A stretch of DNA of 49,908 nt, from NCBI GenBank assembly GCA_021820975.1, contig JAKADA010000014.1, forward strand, positions 1 through 49,908, read 5' to 3'. The notes beneath the pieces were generated by a model that was not told the origin of the DNA, searched no databases, and saw nothing but the letters and a program-made list of their open reading frames with translations. The position numbers and the translations under genes were made by a program. Positions 18,626 through 27,737 of this stretch are shown piece by piece (the first letter of the stretch is position 1; every line of letters begins with the position of its first letter). Source of the DNA: Bacillota bacterium (GTDB lineage: Bacteria > Bacillota > Bacilli > Alicyclobacillales > SLC66).

Positions 18626-18669
18626 ACCTCCTGCTCTGTTTTGGTACTATCCTTTACAGAACAGGAGGT
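18626..18669 (-). promoter_or_regulatory. Hairpin that pairs the SD of the NlpC/P60 gene
   Basis: In the minus-strand RNA ACCTCCTGTTCTGT pairs with ACAGAGCAGGAGGT over 14 bp with a single G-U pair; the 16-nt loop covers 18640-18655. The 3' arm contains the whole SD. In the opposite strand the same position is a C-A mismatch, which points to function in the sense RNA. GCTTTTCC follows, so partial transcription termination after ccdC is also possible. Confidence 0.75.
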
Positions 18670-18686
18670 AGCCTATCCTCGCAGTA

Positions 18687-19199
18687 TTAGGCATTACTCT
18701 CAGACATTTGCAGTTTTTGTTTATGTTTCTTCGTAAAGTCTTGGTAACGGAAATACATGGCGATACGCCATGGTAAAATCATGCCAAAGGCTAAAACGAA
18801 GAAAATTGCACCCGTCTGTGGAATTGATACATAGCGTTCAATGTACGTATGCAAAATAAGACGCAAAACAAGTAAAGCAAGTAACACAAGTACAAAAGCT
18901 GGAGAGCGTTTTAGGTATACCTGCTCGTCCACGAGTTGCATGTGCGAAGTAGCAATGAGCGGGTACGAGAACAAACATCCCACTAAGAAGGCAATACCTG
19001 CATAGGTTAAGGAAATACGCATTACAGGAAATAAGAACATCAAAAATCCTGTCACCATACCAAGCGGTGGCATAATAATCTTTCGAGCGGACGTAGGTTT
19101 CTTTGCGGCGCGCAAACGGATAAAAATTACGGCGAGGGCTCCACACACGATAACGATCGTGCTCAGGAGTTCTAGCGTCGATTGGGAAATAGAAGGCAT
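18687..19199 (-). CDS. ccdC: CcdC-family membrane protein
   Basis: This 170-residue protein has five hydrophobic helices and belongs to the CcdC/DUF1453 family. It is named from a gene in the B. subtilis cytochrome c biogenesis cluster; the exact role is unproven. The family stretch is RLRAAKKPTSARKIIMPPLG followed by MVTGFLMFLFP (about residues 28-60). Two adjacent ATG codons (19202 and 19199) follow AAGGGGG at 4 and 7 nt; I use the second. The end is 69 nt before the ATT start of the lipoprotein gene on the same strand. Confidence 0.8.
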   Translation of the reverse strand: MPSISQSTLELLSTIVIVCGALAVIFIRLRAAKKPTSARKIIMPPLGMVTGFLMFLFPVMRISLTYAGIAFLVGCLFSYPLIATSHMQLVDEQVYLKRSPAFVLVLLALLVLRLILHTYIERYVSIPQTGAIFFVLAFGMILPWRIAMYFRYQDFTKKHKQKLQMSESNA

Positions 19200-19240
19200 C
19201 ATGGAACCCCCTTGACAAAAAGTTTGCATGCTACAGAATT

Positions 19241-19269
19241 ATGATACTCCATAGAACGAATGGTTACAA
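19241..19269 (-). promoter_or_regulatory. SigA-type promoter for ccdC
   Basis: On the minus strand TTGTAA (19269-19264) and TATCAT (19246-19241) are separated by 17 bp and lie about 40 bp before the ccdC start. Confidence 0.5.
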
Positions 19270-19356
19270 TGAGTGACTTTAATACCAAGATACAGAGAGT
19301 CACGGATGTGATATGATAAATATTGCATAAAATTTCACGTGAAAAGGATACCTATA

Positions 19357-20385
19357 ATGACCATGAATGATCTATTTTTAAAAGCTTGCCGTGGTGAACC
19401 CGTAGATCATACACCTGTCTGGTATATGAGACAAGCGGGACGATTTCAACAGGAGTACCGCAAAATTCGCGAAAAATATAGCCTTCTTGAGATATGTGAA
19501 CGACCTAATGTATGCACTGAGGTCACGATCCTTCCTGTGAATAACCTAGGGGTGGATGCCGCGATTCTATTCTCTGACATTATGGTGCCCATTGGAGCGA
19601 TGGGCATGCCATTTGATTTAAAGCGGGATGTTGGGCCAATCATCGAATCTCCTATACGAAACATGAGTGATGTATCGCGGCTACATGCGATATCACCGCA
19701 AGAGGATTTGCCTTATGTCTTTGAAACTATTGCTTTATTGCGTGAAAAATTGCATGTTCCATTGATCGGGTTTTCCGGTGCACCGTTTACCTTAGCCAGT
19801 TATATGATAGAAGGGAAACCATCGCGACAATATCTTAAAACAAAGCAGTTGATGTATTCAAGCCCTGAAACATGGTCGCTTTTGATGGACAAGTTAGGGG
19901 ATATGATTATTACCTATCTAACTGCTCAAGTGATGGCTGGCGCACAGGCTGTACAGGTATTTGATAGTTGGGTGGGAAGTTTGTCATCGCAAGATTATGC
20001 GATCTATGTGTTACCTGTTATGAAACGGATTTTCACTGCATTAAAAACGCTAAACGTTCCACTTATCTATTTTGGAGTGGGCACGGGCGGCTTATTACCG
20101 CTTTTTAAAGAGACCGGTGCTACCGTTATCGGTGTTGATTGGCGTGTGGAATTATCGCAAGTCAAGGAATTTCTAGGACCTGATGTTGTGTTACAAGGTA
20201 ACCTAGATCCTGCCGTGTTGTTGGCACCATGGGATGAAATCAAGATGCGAGTGAGTCGCATCATCGATCAAGGCAAAAAACTTAAAGGCCATGTGTTCAA
20301 TCTTGGACATGGCGTATTCCCTGAGGTGTCTGAAGATGTTTTAAAACGGCTTACAGAGTTTGTGCATACCTATAGTGATCGGTAA
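19357..20385 (+). CDS. hemE: Uroporphyrinogen decarboxylase
   Basis: HemE converts uroporphyrinogen III to coproporphyrinogen III in haem synthesis. The 342-residue protein has the N-terminal active-site motif WYMRQAGRF (about residues 22-30), AILFSDIMVP with the catalytic Asp, FSGAPFTLASYMIEG, and the final FNLGHGV. AAAAGGA lies 8 nt before ATG 19357. It is followed 16 nt later by hemH, as in the Gram-positive coproporphyrin-dependent pathway. The third usual partner, hemY, is not in this window. Confidence 0.97.
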   Translation: MTMNDLFLKACRGEPVDHTPVWYMRQAGRFQQEYRKIREKYSLLEICERPNVCTEVTILPVNNLGVDAAILFSDIMVPIGAMGMPFDLKRDVGPIIESPIRNMSDVSRLHAISPQEDLPYVFETIALLREKLHVPLIGFSGAPFTLASYMIEGKPSRQYLKTKQLMYSSPETWSLLMDKLGDMIITYLTAQVMAGAQAVQVFDSWVGSLSSQDYAIYVLPVMKRIFTALKTLNVPLIYFGVGTGGLLPLFKETGATVIGVDWRVELSQVKEFLGPDVVLQGNLDPAVLLAPWDEIKMRVSRIIDQGKKLKGHVFNLGHGVFPEVSEDVLKRLTEFVHTYSDR

Positions 20386-20401
20386 AAGGAGTGTGTAGGC
20401 G

Positions 20402-21346
20402 GTGGCAAGTAGTACAATCGGTATTTTATTGATGGCGTATGGTACACCTTCTCGGATAGAGGACATTGAACCCTATTATACGCATATTCGACATGGTCAT
20501 CCGCCTACGACAGAACAACTACAAGATCTACTTCGTCGTTATGACGCCATCGGTGGCTTATCTCCGCTCAATAAAGTGACAAAGGATCAAGCACAAGAAC
20601 TAGAAAAGGCCCTTAACCGAAAAAATGATCGGAATTTTCACGTGTACTTAGGAATGAAACATAGCACACCGTTTATTGATGATGCCGTGAAGGAAATGGT
20701 TGAAGATGGTGTTACAACAGCTGTAGGTCTTGTGCTTGCGCCACATTATTCTACTATGAGCGTTGGTACTTATCATAAGGAGGCACGCGTTGCAGCACAA
20801 AAATATGGCTTGCGTGCAATACATTTGATCGCATCGTGGCATATGCAAGATGCTTTTTTAGATGCGCTTTGTCATCGTGTTCAGCAATGCGCTGAAAAAC
20901 TTGATCAAAGTGGTATGCACAAGGTTAAAACCGTATTTTCGGCGCATAGTTTGCCAGAACGTATTTTGCAAGATCATGACCCTTATGTGTCTCAATTACT
21001 TGAAACTAGTAAGGCAATCGCTCAATGTGCCAACATCGCCGATTGGCAATTTGCATGGCAAAGTGCAGGCCGAACAAAAGACGTTTGGCTAGGCCCAGAT
21101 ATCTTATTGGTAATCAAAGAACTAGCTAACACAGGCTACGATGGGATTCTAAGCTGTCCAGTCGGGTTTGTGTCTGATCATTTGGAAGTTCTCTATGATC
21201 TTGATAGAGAAGCATCCGCGATGGCCGCCTCCTATGGTCTTTCCTTTGAGAGAACAACATCATTAAATGCAACTCCGCAATTGATCGAGGCTTTGGTAAG
21301 TGCCATTGACGAAGCACTTGCTGATAGTGAACTGGGTATGTTTTAA
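20402..21346 (+). CDS. hemH: Coproporphyrin III ferrochelatase
   Basis: This enzyme inserts ferrous iron into coproporphyrin III (CpfC/HemH of monoderm bacteria). The 314-residue protein has the family start GILLMAYGTP, the catalytic His in FSAHSLPER (about residue 181) and the catalytic Glu in PVGFVSDHLEVLYDLD (about 258). The start is GTG 20402 with AAAAGGAG 10 nt upstream. It forms an operon with hemE and ends in a strong terminator. Confidence 0.96.
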   Translation: MASSTIGILLMAYGTPSRIEDIEPYYTHIRHGHPPTTEQLQDLLRRYDAIGGLSPLNKVTKDQAQELEKALNRKNDRNFHVYLGMKHSTPFIDDAVKEMVEDGVTTAVGLVLAPHYSTMSVGTYHKEARVAAQKYGLRAIHLIASWHMQDAFLDALCHRVQQCAEKLDQSGMHKVKTVFSAHSLPERILQDHDPYVSQLLETSKAIAQCANIADWQFAWQSAGRTKDVWLGPDILLVIKELANTGYDGILSCPVGFVSDHLEVLYDLDREASAMAASYGLSFERTTSLNATPQLIEALVSAIDEALADSELGMF

Positions 21347-21400
21347 CAACAAAAAATAAGATGGTTGCCTTTGGAATTCGATTCGACCATCCCCCTAATG

Positions 21401-21438
21401 ATAAAAGGCCTTAGTGAATGACAGCTAAGGCCTTTTAT
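21401..21438 (+). terminator. Intrinsic terminator of hemEH
   Basis: ATAAAAGGCCTTAG and CTAAGGCCTTTTAT are exact inverted repeats (14 bp, 10-nt loop) whose 3' arm carries the T-tract. Confidence 0.9.
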
Positions 21439-21470
21439 CTAATTTTGTTTGAAATATCTTAAAAACACGC

Positions 21471-21499
21471 TTGAAAAGCGCATGACTATAGCTTATTAT
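21471..21499 (+). promoter_or_regulatory. SigA promoter of the sugar-acid operon
   Basis: TTGAAA (21471-21476) and TATTAT (21494-21499) with a 17-bp spacer lie about 90 bp before the MFS gene. This is a close match to the vegetative consensus. Confidence 0.75.
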
Positions 21500-21538
21500 T
21501 ATCTAGGATAACGTTTTCGTAAAACGTTATCCTAGATA
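21500..21538. promoter_or_regulatory. 39-bp palindromic operator, probable LacI-family site
   Basis: Two exact 18-bp inverted arms (TATCTAGGATAACGTTTT and its complement) flank CGT. Each arm contains AACGTT, the kind of CG-centred core bound by LacI-family repressors; the two cores are 13 bp apart. The palindrome begins right after the -10 box, so bound protein would cover the transcription start. The LacI regulator at 24372-25391 is the obvious candidate. Confidence 0.75.
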
Positions 21539-21587
21539 GGGAAGCGATTACATGCAATTACATTATTTTTAAGAGGAGGTTGTGCAT

Positions 21588-22862
21588 ATGAAAAAACGCC
21601 GTTGGAGTATCGCGGTGTTGTTGGCTGTTGGTATCATCATTAATTATTTTGATCGGACCAATATGTCCGTAGCCACAAAGCCATTGATGAGTGAATATCA
21701 CTTAACTGATGGACAGATGGGGATCTTATTGTCTGCTTTTGGTTGGTCTTATGCCTTATTACAAATCCCAATCGGTGCTTTGTTGGATAAGATTGGTGTA
21801 AAATGGCTCATGCGAGTTGGAACAGTTTTGTGGACTGTCGCAACATTAATGACAGCCATCGTAAGTGGTATGGGACTCATCATTGTATCTCGAATTCTAT
21901 TAGGTGCTGCTGAAGCACCAGCATTTCCGGGTGCCTCTAAGGCAACCGGATATTGGTTTCCACGTCGTGAACGAGGTTTAGCTACATCCGCTTTTGATGC
22001 TGCTGCCAAGGTGTCTAATGTTCTTGGAGTACCCTTGATAGCGTGGGCTGTGATGCAATGGAGTTGGAGGGGCGGATTCATTTTAACAACCGTTTTAAGT
22101 CTACTTTATGCGATTGCGTATTGGATTTGGTATCGTGATCCAAAGGAAGACAAGAAGTTAAGCAAGGAAGAATACACCTATATCGTCGATGGCGGGGCTC
22201 AGGAAACAGGCGAAGCGCCTGGAGGTATTGCGAAAAACCTCGGTTATCTGTTAAGTTCTCGTAAAGTATGGGGATTAACCATTGGTTTTTCAGCATATGG
22301 TTATTCATTTTATCTTCTTTTGACTTGGTTGCCTGGCTATTTGGAGAATCAAATGCACATGAGTGTCTTAAAATCAGGTTGGTACACTGTAATTCCGTGG
22401 ATTGTCGCGACGATTGCCGACATCGTAATTGGAGGATGGTTGGTTGATTATTTAATTAACAAGGGATTCAATGCGACTAAGGTTCGAAAAAGTTTACTTG
22501 TCATCGGTATGATCATGGGACTGGCTGTTGCCGGTGCTGCGTTTACAAATAACCCGAATGTCGCCATTGTATTTATATCTATTGCTTTGGGAGGCCTTGC
22601 GTTTTCTGCACCCATTGGATGGAGTATTCCTGCTCTTATAGCACCAAAGGGAACGGTCGGAACAGTAGGGAGTATTATGAACTTTTTCAATAATATCATG
22701 GGTATCATAGCACCCATTGTCACAGGTTTTATTGCTGGCAGTACAGGCACATTCGGTCTTGGCTTTTTGGTGGCGGCCGTTGTCTTGATCATTGGGATCT
22801 TAAGTTATCTTTTCTTGCTTAAGGATTTAGAACAGATCAAAAGTCCAACGGTTACTTCCTAA
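21588..22862 (+). CDS. MFS transporter, anion:cation symporter (sugar-acid type)
   Basis: The 424-residue protein has 12 hydrophobic helices and the ACS-family pattern: NYFDRTNMSVA in helix 1, LLDKIGVKWLMR as the loop 2-3 motif, and RILLGAAEAPAFPGASKATGYWFPRRERG around helix 4-5. ACS members carry sugar acids (glucarate, galactonate, hexuronates, gluconate) with protons. The next gene is an FGGY gluconokinase-like kinase, so gluconate or a related acid is the likely substrate. AGGAGG lies 8 nt before ATG 21588. It is the first gene of an operon with its own promoter and operator. Confidence 0.88.
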   Translation: MKKRRWSIAVLLAVGIIINYFDRTNMSVATKPLMSEYHLTDGQMGILLSAFGWSYALLQIPIGALLDKIGVKWLMRVGTVLWTVATLMTAIVSGMGLIIVSRILLGAAEAPAFPGASKATGYWFPRRERGLATSAFDAAAKVSNVLGVPLIAWAVMQWSWRGGFILTTVLSLLYAIAYWIWYRDPKEDKKLSKEEYTYIVDGGAQETGEAPGGIAKNLGYLLSSRKVWGLTIGFSAYGYSFYLLLTWLPGYLENQMHMSVLKSGWYTVIPWIVATIADIVIGGWLVDYLINKGFNATKVRKSLLVIGMIMGLAVAGAAFTNNPNVAIVFISIALGGLAFSAPIGWSIPALIAPKGTVGTVGSIMNFFNNIMGIIAPIVTGFIAGSTGTFGLGFLVAAVVLIIGILSYLFLLKDLEQIKSPTVTS

Positions 22863-22893
22863 TCTTCGAGTACCAAAGTTATTTGATGGATGG

Positions 22894-22928
22894 ATTTATA
22901 GCCGTTGGTACACCCAACGGCTATAAAT
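22894..22928 (+). promoter_or_regulatory. Intercistronic hairpin between transporter and kinase
   Basis: ATTTATAGCCGTTGG and CCAACGGCTATAAAT are exact 15-bp inverted arms around TACAC. No T-tract follows, and the kinase SD begins 8 nt later. It may stabilise the transporter mRNA or lower read-through to the kinase. Confidence 0.7.
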
Positions 22929-22943
22929 AGAATATTGGAGGCT

Positions 22944-24386
22944 ATGTCTGTGGAAAAGCAGTTATGCATCTTAGGTATCGACATAGGAACGACTTCGGTT
23001 AAAGCTGTTGCTTTTGAAGAAAATGGGCGGATACTAGCACACGCCACAACGAAATTGACACTTATTTCGCTTGAAGAGACTGCTGGTGAACAAGATCCTT
23101 ATGAAGTGTATGAGAAATTACTTGGTGTCATAGTTGATGTGTTACGGAGTGTACGTGATCAAAACTTTTACGTGCAATTGGTGGGATGTAGTGCTGCTAT
23201 GCACAGTATTATGCCAGTATCAGCGGACGGTCAACCCCTGGGAAATGCTCTGACATGGTTGGATGGTCGCGCTTTTAAAGAAGCTAATCAAATTTGGCAA
23301 GAGGAGAACGGTCGAGAACTATACAGGAAAACTGGTACGCCGATTCATGCGATGTCCCCTATGGTCAAGTTAGTTTGGATGCAAAGAAACAAACCGGAGA
23401 TATTTCATGCTGCAAGTAAATTTGTATCCTTGAAGGAATGGGTTTGGTATCAATGGTTCGGAGTTTGGGAAGTAGATCAATCCATGGCAAGTGCATCGGG
23501 ATTACTTAATATTAGAAGTCGTCAATGGGATGATGATGCATTGAGTTTTCTGCAAATTCATCTTAACAAACTCTCTAAAGTCGTTCCAACATCCCATGTG
23601 CGCCAAGGGTGTGTAGATACACGACTACTTACAGAAGGAATTACATCGACCACAAGGTTTCATATCGGTGCATCAGATGGGGTATTAGCTAGTCTTGGTG
23701 TTGGAGCCGTAGAAAATGGTGTTATGGCCTTGACGATGGGCACGAGTATCGCGATTCGAATAAAAAGTGATGAAGTTCAGACCCATGAGGAGATAAGGTC
23801 ATTTTGTTATATTCTTGATGATCAAAGATACATCATCGGAGCTCCCAGTAATAGTGGTGGCATCGTATTAGGATGGGTATTTCAAAACTTCATTAAGGGA
23901 TTATCTTCAATTGAAGAGGCTATATGCGCGGCGGAAAAAATGGATGTAGAGAATTTGTATTGTTTACCCTATATCAGTGGCGAACGAGCACCTTTGTGGA
24001 ATTCTGAGGTGAAAGCTTCTTTTATTGGTCTTTCTCACCAACATACCAGTTTGCATATAATGAGATCGGCTATAGAAGGTGTACTATTGAATGCTTATTG
24101 GATATCAGCAGAACTTTTTGCTCAAGTGGGCAAACCTAAACTGTTAATTGCTTCTGGTAAACTTTTTGAAATGGGATGGGTTCGTCAATTGTTAGCGGAC
24201 ATATTCGATATCCCTGTTCAAACTGATTTTGTCATGGATGCCGCTATTCAGGGGGCCGTGTATCTTGCGACATCAACTAGCTTTCCCTTACGGCATGACG
24301 AGGTCGTGTACCCGCAAAATCATAGCCAATATGCATTGAAATTTCGTGAGTTTCGTCGCTTGGCTTTGTTACTACTTGTTAAGTAG
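22944..24386 (+). CDS. gntK: FGGY-family carbohydrate kinase, probable gluconokinase
   Basis: This kinase phosphorylates an imported sugar or sugar acid with ATP. The 480-residue protein starts with the phosphate-binding loop LGIDIGTTSVKAVAF. It then has CSAAMHSIMPVSADGQPLGN and ALTWLDGRA, a pattern I associate with gluconokinases of the GntK-xylulokinase group. The second domain carries HIGASDGVLASLGVGAVENG and the ATP-binding LTMGTSIAIR. GGAGG (22937-22941) is only 2 nt from ATG 22944 but 8 nt from GTG 22950, so translation may begin at the GTG. The 3' end overlaps the convergent LacI gene by 15 bp. The gluconate assignment is by motif and context. Confidence 0.82.
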   Translation: MSVEKQLCILGIDIGTTSVKAVAFEENGRILAHATTKLTLISLEETAGEQDPYEVYEKLLGVIVDVLRSVRDQNFYVQLVGCSAAMHSIMPVSADGQPLGNALTWLDGRAFKEANQIWQEENGRELYRKTGTPIHAMSPMVKLVWMQRNKPEIFHAASKFVSLKEWVWYQWFGVWEVDQSMASASGLLNIRSRQWDDDALSFLQIHLNKLSKVVPTSHVRQGCVDTRLLTEGITSTTRFHIGASDGVLASLGVGAVENGVMALTMGTSIAIRIKSDEVQTHEEIRSFCYILDDQRYIIGAPSNSGGIVLGWVFQNFIKGLSSIEEAICAAEKMDVENLYCLPYISGERAPLWNSEVKASFIGLSHQHTSLHIMRSAIEGVLLNAYWISAELFAQVGKPKLLIASGKLFEMGWVRQLLADIFDIPVQTDFVMDAAIQGAVYLATSTSFPLRHDEVVYPQNHSQYALKFREFRRLALLLLVK

Positions 24387-25391
24387 TGTGGAACCTCGTG
24401 GTGTAATGATTGACGGGATGGTGAAAATTTGTACTTTTTGGGTATTTTTATTTTGTTCCAAAGCTTCTAACACAGCCTGTCCACAGAGTACGCCAATTTC
24501 CGATGTCGGTTGCCTTACGCAAGTCAAAGGTGGTGTTATAAGGCATGCCCAATCGGGTTCGTCAAAAGTCGCCAAACCAAGTTCTTCAGGAATGTTCCAT
24601 CCCTCATTTCGAATGAGAGGATACAAGGGTAACATAAGTAGCCCATTAGCCGTATAGATAGCCGCAGGTTTTTCGATTGCATGGTTGCGAATCTGCTGAA
24701 TGGCTGCCTCTAAGCTAGTAGCATTATCCTTACTTACCCAAGCGATAATACTCTTGTGCTTGAATTGCAAACAAGCTTGTTCGTATCCATCAAGACGTGC
24801 TTGCCTAGTGCTTATTCCCAAAATTTGTTCCGTGACATAGACGACATCATGATAGCCAGCACGAAATAAGTGTTCCGTGAGTTCAAAGGATGCTTTTTGG
24901 TTATTGGTAACCACATTGATCGTATTCGTAATATCAAATTGACGATCTACGATAACGACGGGTAAATCCTTAGCGATGTCTTTAATCAGATCGTTATTGT
25001 CACCATTGGTTTGAATGATAATTCCTTCAACCTGCTGGGCAATAAGGGACTCCAGTATGCTACGTTCTCTCGCTTTGTCGCCACCTGAATCAGAAACAAT
25101 GAGACGATAATCAGCCGCTGTTAAAATAGTAGATAGACTACGAATGATGGATGCACAGAAGGGATAACTAATATCGACTACTACAATAGCGATTGTTTTC
25201 GTGATGTTCCCTTTAAGTCCCTGCGCTAGCACGTTTGGTTTATAATTCAACTCTGAAATAACTTGTGCAATTCGTTCCTTGGTAGTTTCACTCATCGATT
25301 CATAACGACCATGTAAAAATCGTGAAATGGTTGAGATAGACACCTGAGATGCTTTAGCAACATCTTGAATCGTAGTTCGTTTTTGCCGCAT
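24372..25391 (-). CDS. LacI-family transcriptional regulator
   Basis: The 339-residue DNA-binding regulator has the N-terminal helix-turn-helix TIQDVAKASQVSISTISRFL (about residues 7-26) and the hinge helix YKPNVLAQGLKG. The periplasmic-binding-protein-like sensor domain (about 65-335) starts with TIAIVVVDISYPF. It converges on the kinase gene and most likely represses the transporter-kinase operon through the palindrome at 21500-21538, released by gluconate or a phosphorylated product. GAGAGG precedes ATG 25391. No copy of the palindrome was seen at its own promoter. Confidence 0.92.
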   Translation of the reverse strand: MRQKRTTIQDVAKASQVSISTISRFLHGRYESMSETTKERIAQVISELNYKPNVLAQGLKGNITKTIAIVVVDISYPFCASIIRSLSTILTAADYRLIVSDSGGDKARERSILESLIAQQVEGIIIQTNGDNNDLIKDIAKDLPVVIVDRQFDITNTINVVTNNQKASFELTEHLFRAGYHDVVYVTEQILGISTRQARLDGYEQACLQFKHKSIIAWVSKDNATSLEAAIQQIRNHAIEKPAAIYTANGLLMLPLYPLIRNEGWNIPEELGLATFDEPDWACLITPPLTCVRQPTSEIGVLCGQAVLEALEQNKNTQKVQIFTIPSIITPRGSTLLNK

Positions 25392-25432
25392 AACAAACCT
25401 CTCTTATCGGGCGGACGTAGCAATATGGCTAT

Positions 25433-25441
25433 AGTATACCA
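25433..25441 (-). promoter_or_regulatory. Possible extended -10 promoter of the LacI gene
   Basis: On the minus strand TGG is followed directly by TATACT (25438-25433), about 42 bp before the start codon. No good -35 is present, and it abuts the terminator of the chemotaxis genes. Confidence 0.35.
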
Positions 25442-25474
25442 AAAGCAATGGCATGCTGATGACACGCCATTGCT
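25441..25474 (-). terminator. Terminator of the cheA-mcp-cheW operon
   Basis: In the minus-strand RNA AGCAATGGCGTG pairs with CATGCCATTGCT (12 bp with one G-U, 7-nt loop), followed by TTT. Confidence 0.7.
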
Positions 25475-25486
25475 GCTATTGCTTTC

Positions 25487-25873
25487 TTAGTAGGCGGCCA
25501 ACTTCTGGTCATTAAGTACAACGATTAATTGGTCGTCGTCCTGAACAACGCCTAACACAAGATCGGACGTCTCGTCGCGCATTTCCAGTTGATCTTCAGA
25601 GATATCTTGTACATCAAGTGCTTCGTCCACGACAAAAGCAGTTTGCCCGATCACCATCAAACGTGTGTCATCGGTAAAATCGGCTAAAGGAAAGTGCAGG
25701 ATTGATCGTAAATCAGCCACAGTCATGACAACACCGCGTAAATTCATAATGCCGATGACATGCTCGGGTGCATGAGGAATTGGACGAATTGGTTGCACCT
25801 TCTCGATTGAACGAACTGACTCCACAGCAACAGCGTACAACTCATGATCGATACGAAATGTAACAAGTTTCAT
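25487..25873 (-). CDS. cheW: CheW-type chemotaxis adaptor
   Basis: CheW links methyl-accepting receptors to the kinase CheA. The 128-residue protein is a single CheW domain, slightly short. It has [19 protein letters not shown] at the start and [16 protein letters not shown] at about residues 41-56, with the conserved NLRG. Its ATG overlaps the stop of the receptor gene (ATGA), so translation is coupled. Confidence 0.93.
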   Translation of the reverse strand: MKLVTFRIDHELYAVAVESVRSIEKVQPIRPIPHAPEHVIGIMNLRGVVMTVADLRSILHFPLADFTDDTRLMVIGQTAFVVDEALDVQDISEDQLEMRDETSDLVLGVVQDDDQLIVVLNDQKLAAY

Positions 25874-27702
25874 GCGTTTTCCTCCTCAAGAGGTTCCTCG
25901 AGCGATTCCGCATATGTATCGGCCTGTGAGGGTTCTTCGAAATTTTCGGTAAGCGGTTCTTTTACCCATGGTACTTTAAATTGCGAAGAATGATCTGTAA
26001 GATTAACAGCGTGCTCCGCTAAATTATTGCTTGAGGCCGCAATTTCTTCCATCGCAGCTGTTTGTTGTTCTGCTGTCGTGGATACAGAGCGGATTTCATC
26101 GGCGACTTGATTCGATAGTTCGACCATACCTTGAACAGTTGATTGGACAGCAGAAGCATGATTGTTCATCGTTTCCGAAGCGTCTGACACGGAGTGAATC
26201 TGCTCTAGGACACCTTGCAGGCGTTCACCGATATTTTCAAAGACAGCACTAACTTGCTGCATTGCATCAGTTCCTAAGGACACTTGATGTTTTTCTTCAT
26301 TAGCTGCCGCAACGGATTCTTCCGTTTCCTTTTGCATTTCGACGACGAGGGAGGCAATTTGCTGTGCCGCAGTTCTGGAATTTTCAGCAAGTCGGCGTAC
26401 TTCATCTGCAACGACTGCAAAACCGCGTCCTTGTTCACCGGCTCGTGCCGCTTCAATGGCAGCATTTAAAGCAAGTAGGTTTGTTTGTTCCGCGATTTCG
26501 TTAATCATCTGAATGATCTTGCCAATTTCGCTAGAACGGCCATGCAAGCGTTCGATACGTTCGAAGTTCAGATTGACATTCGATTGAATTGCTTGCATTT
26601 GATCGAGTGCTTTATTGACCGTAGCATCTCCACGATTTTTTTGTTGAGCTAACTCAGCCGAGTACGTTTGTGTTACGTCGGCACTATCAGCGACGAGGTG
26701 AATGGTAGATAATAGCTCGTCCAAAGTTTGCGCCATTTGACCGGCATTATTGCTTTGTTGTTGGGCGATTTCTGCCACACGTGATGCAGATGTTGCCAAG
26801 TGTGTCGACGATGCAGCTACTTCTTGCGTGGTGGCTGTTAATTCTTCCGATGTCCCACCAAGGTCAGCAGACGTAGCTTGGATGCGAGAGATAAGCGCTG
26901 ACATGGTTTCTTTCAAAGCGGCAAAGGATTCTGCAAGAGCCCTGGTTTCCTTATGTTTTGCCTTGAATTTGGTTTCCTTCGTAAAGTCACCGTGTGCCAT
27001 TTCACTTGCCGCTTCAACGAGTGGGTTTAATGCGTCAGTGATTTGTTTTGACAATACATATCCGATGAGTACGGAAAGAATAATAACCACGATAATTCCT
27101 ATAATTTGTGCCATATTAGAGCTAGCGACACTTGAACTAAGTGCAGATTGCTTTTGATGTACCGCTGCAATCACTGTACTCGTCAAATTCATGAGTGGTT
27201 GGTCAATGGTGCTTATCGGAACTATAGCAAACGGTGTTTGTGCTTCTGTGACGATGTCTTTGAGTGTGGTAGTGGATAGCATCGATTGCATCGTTGTCAG
27301 TCCGATGGCGATGTTTGCCAGGTATTGTTGCCACTGCGTTACAAACTGATTAATGTATTGGCTGTACTGCTTTTGATGAATCGTAGAGGTTTTGGCGATT
27401 AAGCTTCGCAAGGAAGCAATTTGTTGGTTGGTCTGCGTGACATCATTTGCATATTGCTGATAATATTGGTCTTGTGAAGGTAGATTATGGGATAAAAGAT
27501 AGCGTGCAGCATCGCTGTCTGTCATGCGAACATCGTAACTTAGCGCTTGAGCTTGACTCACTAGTGCTTCATCTTGGTTGATAATCTGCGTTGCTTGTCC
27601 CATGGTTGCTCGTGATTCGTAGGTTACTACCCCCATACTGGCTATAATAACGACGATCAGTAAGACGAATCCACTATATAATTGACTGCGTATCGTTTTC
27701 AT
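25870..27702 (-). CDS. Methyl-accepting chemotaxis protein
   Basis: This is a 610-residue transmembrane receptor. Helix 1 (about 10-28) is followed by an extracytoplasmic helical domain of the four-helix-bundle type (about 30-195), helix 2 (about 198-217), a HAMP domain (about 218-270) and the long signalling coiled coil. The conserved hairpin tip is at about 400-440 ([20 protein letters not shown] and the following [16 protein letters not shown]). The tail is acidic (EEPLEEEN) and has no CheR-docking pentapeptide of the NWETF type. The ligand is unknown. It sits between cheA and cheW in one operon. Confidence 0.95.
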   Translation of the reverse strand: MKTIRSQLYSGFVLLIVVIIASMGVVTYESRATMGQATQIINQDEALVSQAQALSYDVRMTDSDAARYLLSHNLPSQDQYYQQYANDVTQTNQQIASLRSLIAKTSTIHQKQYSQYINQFVTQWQQYLANIAIGLTTMQSMLSTTTLKDIVTEAQTPFAIVPISTIDQPLMNLTSTVIAAVHQKQSALSSSVASSNMAQIIGIIVVIILSVLIGYVLSKQITDALNPLVEAASEMAHGDFTKETKFKAKHKETRALAESFAALKETMSALISRIQATSADLGGTSEELTATTQEVAASSTHLATSASRVAEIAQQQSNNAGQMAQTLDELLSTIHLVADSADVTQTYSAELAQQKNRGDATVNKALDQMQAIQSNVNLNFERIERLHGRSSEIGKIIQMINEIAEQTNLLALNAAIEAARAGEQGRGFAVVADEVRRLAENSRTAAQQIASLVVEMQKETEESVAAANEEKHQVSLGTDAMQQVSAVFENIGERLQGVLEQIHSVSDASETMNNHASAVQSTVQGMVELSNQVADEIRSVSTTAEQQTAAMEEIAASSNNLAEHAVNLTDHSSQFKVPWVKEPLTENFEEPSQADTYAESLEEPLEEENA

Positions 27703-27737
27703 TCGAACTCTCTCCTAGTAACTATAGAATCATGAAG

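Noticed and set aside
24346-24657. 103-codon open frame on the plus strand after the kinase
   Set aside because: It lies on the opposite strand of the LacI sensor domain and shows no protein features of its own.
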